Below, in pieces: positions 4,991 through 9,261 of a stretch of 9,261 nt of DNA. The position numbers and the translations under genes are program-made. Source of the DNA: an uncultured Bacilli bacterium (GTDB taxonomy: Bacteria > Bacillota_I > Bacilli_A > RF39 > UBA660); assembly GCA_947595415.1 (NCBI GenBank), contig CANQER010000036.1, positions 1-9,261 of the forward strand. The letters are read 5' to 3'. How positions within the stretch are numbered: the first letter of the stretch is position 1; each line of letters starts with the position of its first letter. Under the pieces are notes generated by a model that had not been told where the DNA came from, searched no databases, and saw only the letters and a program-made list of their open reading frames with translations.

Positions 4991-6277
4991 ATGAATATAA
5001 TAGATATTATTTTGAAAAAAAAAGCTAAGAAAACTTTAACTAAAAAAGAACTTGAGTTTGTTATTAAGGGGTATGTGAATGATGAAATAAAGGATTATCA
5101 AATGAGTTCTTTACTTATGGCTATAAATATAAATGGGATGACTGATAAAGAGGTTTTAGATTTAACTGATATTATGTTACATAGTGGTGAAGTTATTGAT
5201 CTATCTAGTATTGATGGGATTGTTGTAGATAAACATTCTACAGGAGGAGTTGGTGATAAGACAAGTTTGATTGTTTTACCAATTGTAGCTTGTAGTGGGG
5301 TAAAGATAGCTAAAATGTCTGGTCGTGGTTTAGGTCATACTGGGGGAACTATAGATAAACTAGAGTCCATTCCTGGGTTTAAGGTAAATCTTAGTAATGA
5401 TGATTTTATTAAACAAGTAAACGATATTGGTCTAGCTATTGTAGCTGGTAATGAAAATTTAGTGATTGCTGATAAAAAAATATATGCTTTAAGAGATGTA
5501 ACTGGTAATGTAGAGTCTATTCCTTTAATTGCTTCTAGTATTATGAGTAAAAAAATAGCTAGTGGAGCTAGTAAAATAGTAATTGATTTAAAGTTAGGTA
5601 ATGGGGCTTTGATAAAAAATAAAAAGGATGCTAAAACTTTAGCTAACCTTATGATTAAAATAGGTAAGTTTTATGATAAAGAGGTTGTTGTTTTTATAAC
5701 TAATATGGATGAACCTTTGGGTTATAACATAGGTAATAGTTTGGAAGTATTAGAATGTATTGATATATTAAAAAATAATAAAGATGGAAATTTAAAAGAT
5801 TTGTGTTTGAATTTAGCTGGAATGATGATTAGTTTAGGTAAGAATATATCTTTTGATGAAGGGTTAAAAGAAGCAAATGAGATATTAGAAAGTAAAAGGG
5901 CTTATCAAAAGTTTGAAGAATGGATTAGTTATCAAAATGGGGATTTAACTAAGTTAAAAGTAGCTAGTAAGATGTTTTCTTTAAAAAGTAATAAGGATGG
6001 TTATATAACTAAAATAGATACTTATAAATTAGGTAATCTAGCTAGATCTATTAAGGCTGGTAGATATAAAAAAGAAGATTCAATTGATTATGAAGTTGGT
6101 TTTGTTTTGAATAAAAAAATAGGTGATTTTGTTTTTGAGGGTGAAGAATTAGTAAAGATTTATATAAACGATAAAGATTTAAATGTCAAGGATGTAATTG
6201 ATTGTTTTAAAATTGAAGATAATCTAGTTAAACCTAAATTAATTATTGATATTATTAGAGATAATGGCTGTAACTAA
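4991..6277 (+). CDS. pdp: Pyrimidine-nucleoside (thymidine) phosphorylase
   Basis: 428 residues, the usual length. The enzyme splits thymidine, deoxyuridine or uridine with phosphate to give the free base and (deoxy)ribose-1-phosphate, in cytosolic salvage. Motifs in order: DKHSTGGVGDKTS (80-92, phosphate binding), GRGLGHTGGTIDKLE (111-125), YALRDVTGNVES (165-176) and SSIMSKKIASGA (182-193). Arg168, Ser183 and Lys187 match the pyrimidine-binding residues known from E. coli thymidine phosphorylase. The C-terminal alpha/beta domain, with GYITKIDTYKLGNLARSIKAGR and a FEGEELV loop, is complete. Bacillota enzymes of this type usually accept both uridine and thymidine, hence pdp, but deoA cannot be excluded. 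Its end overlaps the nuclease gene by 14 bases in another frame, indicating one transcript. deoC, cdd and pentomutase are not adjacent. Confidence 0.95.
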   Translation: MNIIDIILKKKAKKTLTKKELEFVIKGYVNDEIKDYQMSSLLMAININGMTDKEVLDLTDIMLHSGEVIDLSSIDGIVVDKHSTGGVGDKTSLIVLPIVACSGVKIAKMSGRGLGHTGGTIDKLESIPGFKVNLSNDDFIKQVNDIGLAIVAGNENLVIADKKIYALRDVTGNVESIPLIASSIMSKKIASGASKIVIDLKLGNGALIKNKKDAKTLANLMIKIGKFYDKEVVVFITNMDEPLGYNIGNSLEVLECIDILKNNKDGNLKDLCLNLAGMMISLGKNISFDEGLKEANEILESKRAYQKFEEWISYQNGDLTKLKVASKMFSLKSNKDGYITKIDTYKLGNLARSIKAGRYKKEDSIDYEVGFVLNKKIGDFVFEGEELVKIYINDKDLNVKDVIDCFKIEDNLVKPKLIIDIIRDNGCN

Positions 6278-8129
6278 AACGAATTTTATTAACTATGTAA
6301 GATGTCCTAGATATGTGGCGTTAGATAATTTAAAAAAGGAAAAATTAGATAGTTTAGTTAGTTTAAAGGATTATCGAAAAGAGGAAGAACAGTTATATAT
6401 AAATGAAATATTAGAAGGGATGTTTGATTCTGATAATAATGATTTAATTGATGTTTATAATGCTCATTTAGAGGTAATGTTACCTTATTACAATAAAGTT
6501 GAATTATTAGCAGGAAAACTAGCTCCTTCTTATTTTAAAGGTAGTTTTAAGTATTCAAGTGATACTCTACAACAAGAATCTTTTGATTTTAAATCTAATG
6601 GAATTAGGTATTTGTGTTATGTTGATATCTATAATCAAGTGGATGATTATTTTAATATTATTGAAGTTAAAGCTACTACTTCTAAAAAGTATTTGTAAAT
6701 AGGTAAACCTGTTAAGGGGGAAAAAGGTAAGGTTTCATCTATTTTTATTAAGGGTAGGGATAATATTTATCATTTACTTGAAGATTTAGATTGTATAACA
6801 GATTATATGGATATAGATGATTACAATAAATACAAAGAAAAGTTATTTAATAGGTTAGATCCAGCAGGACATTATGTTTATGATTTAGCTGTTCAAAGGT
6901 ATATCATTGAAAATGATTTGAAACAGAATAAAAATAATTACAATAAAGATAAAATTAAATATTATTTGGCTGTTTTAAATCATGAGTATGTTTTTGATGG
7001 AAAATATATTGGTAGTGAACCTATTTATGAAAAAGATAGTAATGGAAATGATATTGTTTGTTTTTTTGATATGACTTCTATTACTAGGGATTATATGGAT
7101 ATTATAGATCTTGATAAAAAAAAGGTGGAAAAGTATATTAATGATTTAGTAATTGATCCTATTCCTATTGGTGATTTTTGTGAAAATAAAAGGACAACTA
7201 AATGTAAATATATACCTATATGTTGGGATAAGATTCCTAAGACTAATTCTATATTAAACTATTTTGATAATCATCATGGATTTAAAGATGAATCTGGTAA
7301 TTATTATGATAGGTTTGATTTAATTCGTGATGGAATAGTAGGGATGTTAGATATACCTAAAAATTACTTAAATCGTGAAAAAAATGTTATTCAATATGAT
7401 GTTTTAAAAAGTGGTAAACCTTATATTAATTTGCGTAAAATTAAAGATGGTATTTCAAATATTACTTATCCTATTTATCATTTGGATTTTGAAACGTTTC
7501 CTTGTCCACTTCCTCGTTATAGGGGGGAGAAGTGTTATACGCAGTCTGTGTTTCAATTTTCGCTTCATATTGAAAATAGTCCTTTTGAATGTGATAAAGA
7601 AAAAAATCACTATGAGTTTTTAGCTAAGGATCATAGTGATTGGCGAGTTGATTTAGTTAAGGCTTTGTGTGAGTATATTGATACTAGTAAGGGAACTATA
7701 TTAGTTTATAATGAGTCTTTTGAAAAAACACGCCTAAAAGAGTTAGGGGATATTTTTCCTGAATATAAAAAACAGTTATATAAAATGCGTGATATGATTT
7801 TTGATCTTATGTATATAGTTAAAACTAATAGTAAGTTTTATGAAGAGTTGGGTTATGATAAGGATGAGGCTAGAATGTTTAATTATTATCATAGGGATAT
7901 GTCTGGTTCTTTTTCCATTAAGAAGATTTTGCCTTTATTTAGTAATTTAACTTATAAGGGAATGGAGGTTTCAAATGGGGTAGAGGCTTTAGTTACTTAT
8001 GCTTCTTTTCCTAAGATGGATAAGTTAGAGTATGACTATAAGTATCAAAAGTTACTTGAGTATTGTAAGCAAGATACATGGGCGATGGTTGAGATACTTT
8101 GGGGGTTGAGGAAGTTAGTTAATATGTAA
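6264..8129 (+). pseudogene. DUF2779-type nuclease gene (Cas4/RecB-like plus DEDD-type exonuclease) broken by an in-frame TAA
   Basis: One frame of 621 sense-plus-stop codons, interrupted only by TAA at 6696-6698 (codon 145). Homology-like sequence continues in the same frame on both sides, so no frameshift is involved. N-terminal part: RCPRY with Cys14, then Asp121 and E134-V-K136, the PD-(D/E)XK nuclease core; Cys306, Cys314 and Cys320 (GDFC...KC...IC) complete a Cas4/AddB-like four-Cys iron-sulfur set. C-terminal part: HLDFETFPCPLPRYRG with Asp408/Glu410, YNESFEKTRL, and CKQDTWAMVEIL with Asp604, a DEDD-type exonuclease pattern. I recognise it as the DUF2779 family of Mollicutes and relatives. 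The ATG at 6264 is preferred over an upstream TTG and overlaps the phosphorylase gene by 14 bases. After the stop the first in-frame ATG (6807) has no ribosome site. Codon use and motifs are intact downstream, so the damage is recent, a sequencing error, or recoded. A terminator follows. Confidence 0.8.
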
Positions 8130-8136
8130 AAATATG

Positions 8137-8169
8137 TCAAGTTATGAAGAATAGCTTGATTTTATTTTT
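8137..8169 (+). terminator. Intrinsic terminator after the pdp-nuclease operon
   Basis: A 9-bp stem with one G-U pair, TCAAGTTAT (8137-8145) and ATAGCTTGA (8151-8159), loop GAAGA, followed by TTTTATTTTT (8160-8169). It starts seven bases after the nuclease stop codon and overlaps the rpoZ -35 box. Confidence 0.85.
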
Positions 8170-8184
8170 AGTATCATATAATAT
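8156..8184 (+). promoter_or_regulatory. Promoter of rpoZ
   Basis: TTGATT at 8156-8161 with either TATAAT at 8177-8182 (spacer 15) or TAATAT at 8179-8184 (spacer 17). The -35 is built from the descending arm and T-tract of the upstream terminator. Confidence 0.5.
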
Positions 8185-8204
8185 AAAAATAGGAGGTAGA
8201 TAGT

Positions 8205-8411
8205 ATGATATACCCATCAATTGACAAATTGTTAAATCAAGTAGGGTCTAAATATTTACTTGTGAATGTGGTAGCTAAAAGGGCTAAGGAAATGCAAGAA
8301 ACTAATTATTATCAAATGAATGAAAGTGAGTATGTTTCTAAAAAAAATATAGGTAAGGCTTTAGAGGAAATTTCTAAAAATTTAATTATTATAAATGATA
8401 GTGAAATTTAA
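8205..8411 (+). CDS. rpoZ: RNA polymerase omega subunit
   Basis: 68 residues, the normal size in Bacillota. The family core is clear: MIYPSIDKLLNQVGSKYLLV at the start, VVAKRAKEMQE in the middle helix (the conserved AKRAR segment) and SKKNIGKALEEISKN near the end. Omega binds the beta-prime subunit and helps assemble and stabilise RNA polymerase. AGGAGG (8191-8196) precedes the ATG. In many Bacillota rpoZ follows gmk and precedes priA/coaBC; here a nuclease gene and its terminator lie upstream and recX downstream, a different arrangement. No terminator follows, so transcripts may run into recX. Confidence 0.94.
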   Translation: MIYPSIDKLLNQVGSKYLLVNVVAKRAKEMQETNYYQMNESEYVSKKNIGKALEEISKNLIIINDSEI

Positions 8412-8440
8412 TTTACAAACATAAGTTCTTGTGGTATAAT
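8412..8440 (+). promoter_or_regulatory. Strong promoter of recX
   Basis: TTTACA (8412-8417), a 17-bp spacer, then TATAAT (8435-8440), preceded by TGG (extended -10). The ATG is 15 bases beyond the -10 box, and the ribosome site GGTGAT (8447-8452) falls at the expected transcription start. The promoter begins right after the rpoZ stop codon. Confidence 0.75.
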
Positions 8441-8455
8441 TTATTTGGTGATATA

Positions 8456-9223
8456 ATGCAGATAGAAAAAATCAAGAAACTTAATAGTGGTAAATATAAG
8501 ATTGTGTTTGGTAATAATGAGAAGATTATTACTTATGATGATGTTATTTTGAAAAATGGGCTTCTTTTTAATAAAGAGGTTAGTAGTTCTAAGTTTAATG
8601 ATATAAATATAGATACGAAGTATTATGATATTTATTATAAGGTTATTAGGTTTATTTCTAAGCGTTTACGTAGTAAAAAAGAGATTATTAATTTTTTGGA
8701 TAAAAATGATGTTATTAAGGAAGATAAGGATAAAATTATTGATAAGTTAGAGTATATTGGTTTACTTGATGATGTTAATTTTGTTAAGGCTTATGTTTCT
8801 GATAGGATAAATCTTTCTAATGTTGGACCATATAGGATCAAAAATGAGCTTTTGGAACATGATATTGATATAGATGTTATTGAAAAACAGATTTCTAAGA
8901 TTGATAGTTGTTTGATAGAGGAGAAGTTAGATAAGTATATAAATAAAAAGGTTAGTTTGAATCATAAGAATTCTATTTATGTTTTAAAACAGAAGTTGTA
9001 TCAAGAGTTGATTAATTTGGGTTATGATTCTTGTATGGTTAAGGATAAACTTGATAATATTAAGGGTAATAGTAGTGTTATTTTTAATGAATATAATAAA
9101 TTATATAATAAGTTAAGTAAGAAATATAGTGGTAATGATTTATATATGCAGATTAAGAAAAAGTTATATTCTAAGGGGTTTAGTCAAGGTGAGATAGATG
9201 ATTGTTTTAGAGAAAATGAGTAG
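8456..9223 (+). CDS. recX: RecX, RecA-regulating protein
   Basis: 255 residues from the ATG at 8456, close to the length of Bacillota RecX. After an N-terminal beta-rich segment (about 1-55) come the three-helix RecX repeats: RLRSKKEIINFL (from residue 70), IGLLDDVNFVKAYVSDR (101-117), VGPYRIKNELLEHDID (123-138), and further degenerate repeats ending YSKGFSQGEIDDCF. RLRS, GLLDD, Y-x-x-D/x-R and GP-x-x-I-x-x-EL are diagnostic. RecX binds RecA filaments and limits or tunes recombination. I chose 8456 because GGTGAT sits three bases upstream and the promoter's -10 box (8435-8440) rules out the in-frame TTG at 8429. It is not beside recA here and has its own promoter, so control may be independent of SOS; no SOS box was seen. 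Confidence 0.92.
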   Translation: MQIEKIKKLNSGKYKIVFGNNEKIITYDDVILKNGLLFNKEVSSSKFNDINIDTKYYDIYYKVIRFISKRLRSKKEIINFLDKNDVIKEDKDKIIDKLEYIGLLDDVNFVKAYVSDRINLSNVGPYRIKNELLEHDIDIDVIEKQISKIDSCLIEEKLDKYINKKVSLNHKNSIYVLKQKLYQELINLGYDSCMVKDKLDNIKGNSSVIFNEYNKLYNKLSKKYSGNDLYMQIKKKLYSKGFSQGEIDDCFRENE

Positions 9224-9240
9224 ATAAAAGGGGAATGGAT

Positions 9241-9261
9241 ATGTTAGCAAATAGCAAATGG
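9241..9261 (+). CDS. Start of a further gene (3' end outside window)
   Basis: ATG at 9241 followed by LANSKW, with an AAAAGGGG ribosome site (9226-9233) seven bases upstream. An in-frame ATG at 9235 is too close to the ribosome site. It begins 17 bases after recX and is probably read with it. Seven codons are too few to name a product. Confidence 0.6.

Noticed and set aside
6246..6263. TTG start for the nuclease gene
   Set aside because: It has no ribosome site, and the ATG at 6264 begins right at the family's N-terminal segment.
6690..6720. Programmed frameshift or selenocysteine-style recoding in the nuclease gene
   Set aside because: Both halves are in the same frame, so there is no frameshift. 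The stop is TAA rather than TGA, and no clear recoding hairpin follows; a nonsense change is simpler.
7411..7623. Plus-strand open frame in another phase inside the nuclease gene
   Set aside because: It overlaps the conserved HLDFETF region in a different frame; the hydrophobic run comes from AT-rich codons.
8429..8455. TTG start for recX
   Set aside because: The segment lies over the strong recX -10 box, so it would not be in the main transcript.
1..9261. Mycoplasma code (UGA = Trp)
   Set aside because: Trp is TGG throughout the recognised proteins, sufU ends in TGA at the expected length, and no in-frame UGA interrupts any conserved domain.

Overview
The window is very AT-rich, tightly packed DNA whose genes resemble those of low-GC Bacillota, probably a small-genome Bacilli or Mollicute-like lineage (the gut RF39 or Acholeplasma type would fit; this is inference). 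The evidence is a Gram-positive-type sufU/sufB pair, an omega subunit and RecX of Bacillota type, strong AGGAGG-like ribosome sites, AT-biased codons and overlapping gene ends. The standard code is in use: every reading frame closes sensibly with UGA as a stop, and Trp is TGG. I see no rRNA, tRNA, CRISPR array or transposon.

Left part (1-3264), metals and iron-sulfur. The 3' half of a copper-exporting P-type ATPase (copA) runs off the left edge and converges on a ferritin-like diiron protein gene. From the same 97-bp gap a sufU-sufB pair is read in the other direction. sufC, sufD and sufS, normally in the same operon, are not here.

Middle part (3261-4958), a regulatory cluster. Three small XRE-family helix-turn-helix genes surround a short single-stranded DNA-binding protein gene. 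Their control regions share a repeated element, ATTAAC-N5-(A/G)(A/T)TAAC, in which two half-sites lie 11 bp (one helical turn) apart. It covers the start region of the first and third regulator promoters. It forms a large nested palindrome over the -35 box of the second. The simplest reading is a cross-regulated or autoregulated repressor set.

Right part (4991-9261). A pyrimidine-nucleoside phosphorylase gene overlaps a large DUF2779-type nuclease gene (Cas4/RecB-like nuclease plus DEDD-type exonuclease). The nuclease gene is broken by one in-frame TAA just after the catalytic E-V-K motif. An intrinsic terminator follows, then rpoZ (omega), recX and the first codons of another gene.

The most notable signals are the XRE operator system, the single nonsense codon in the nuclease, and a repeated promoter layout (sufU, pdp, recX). 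In that layout the -10 box ends exactly 15 nt before the start codon, so the ribosome site sits at the extreme 5' end of the mRNA.
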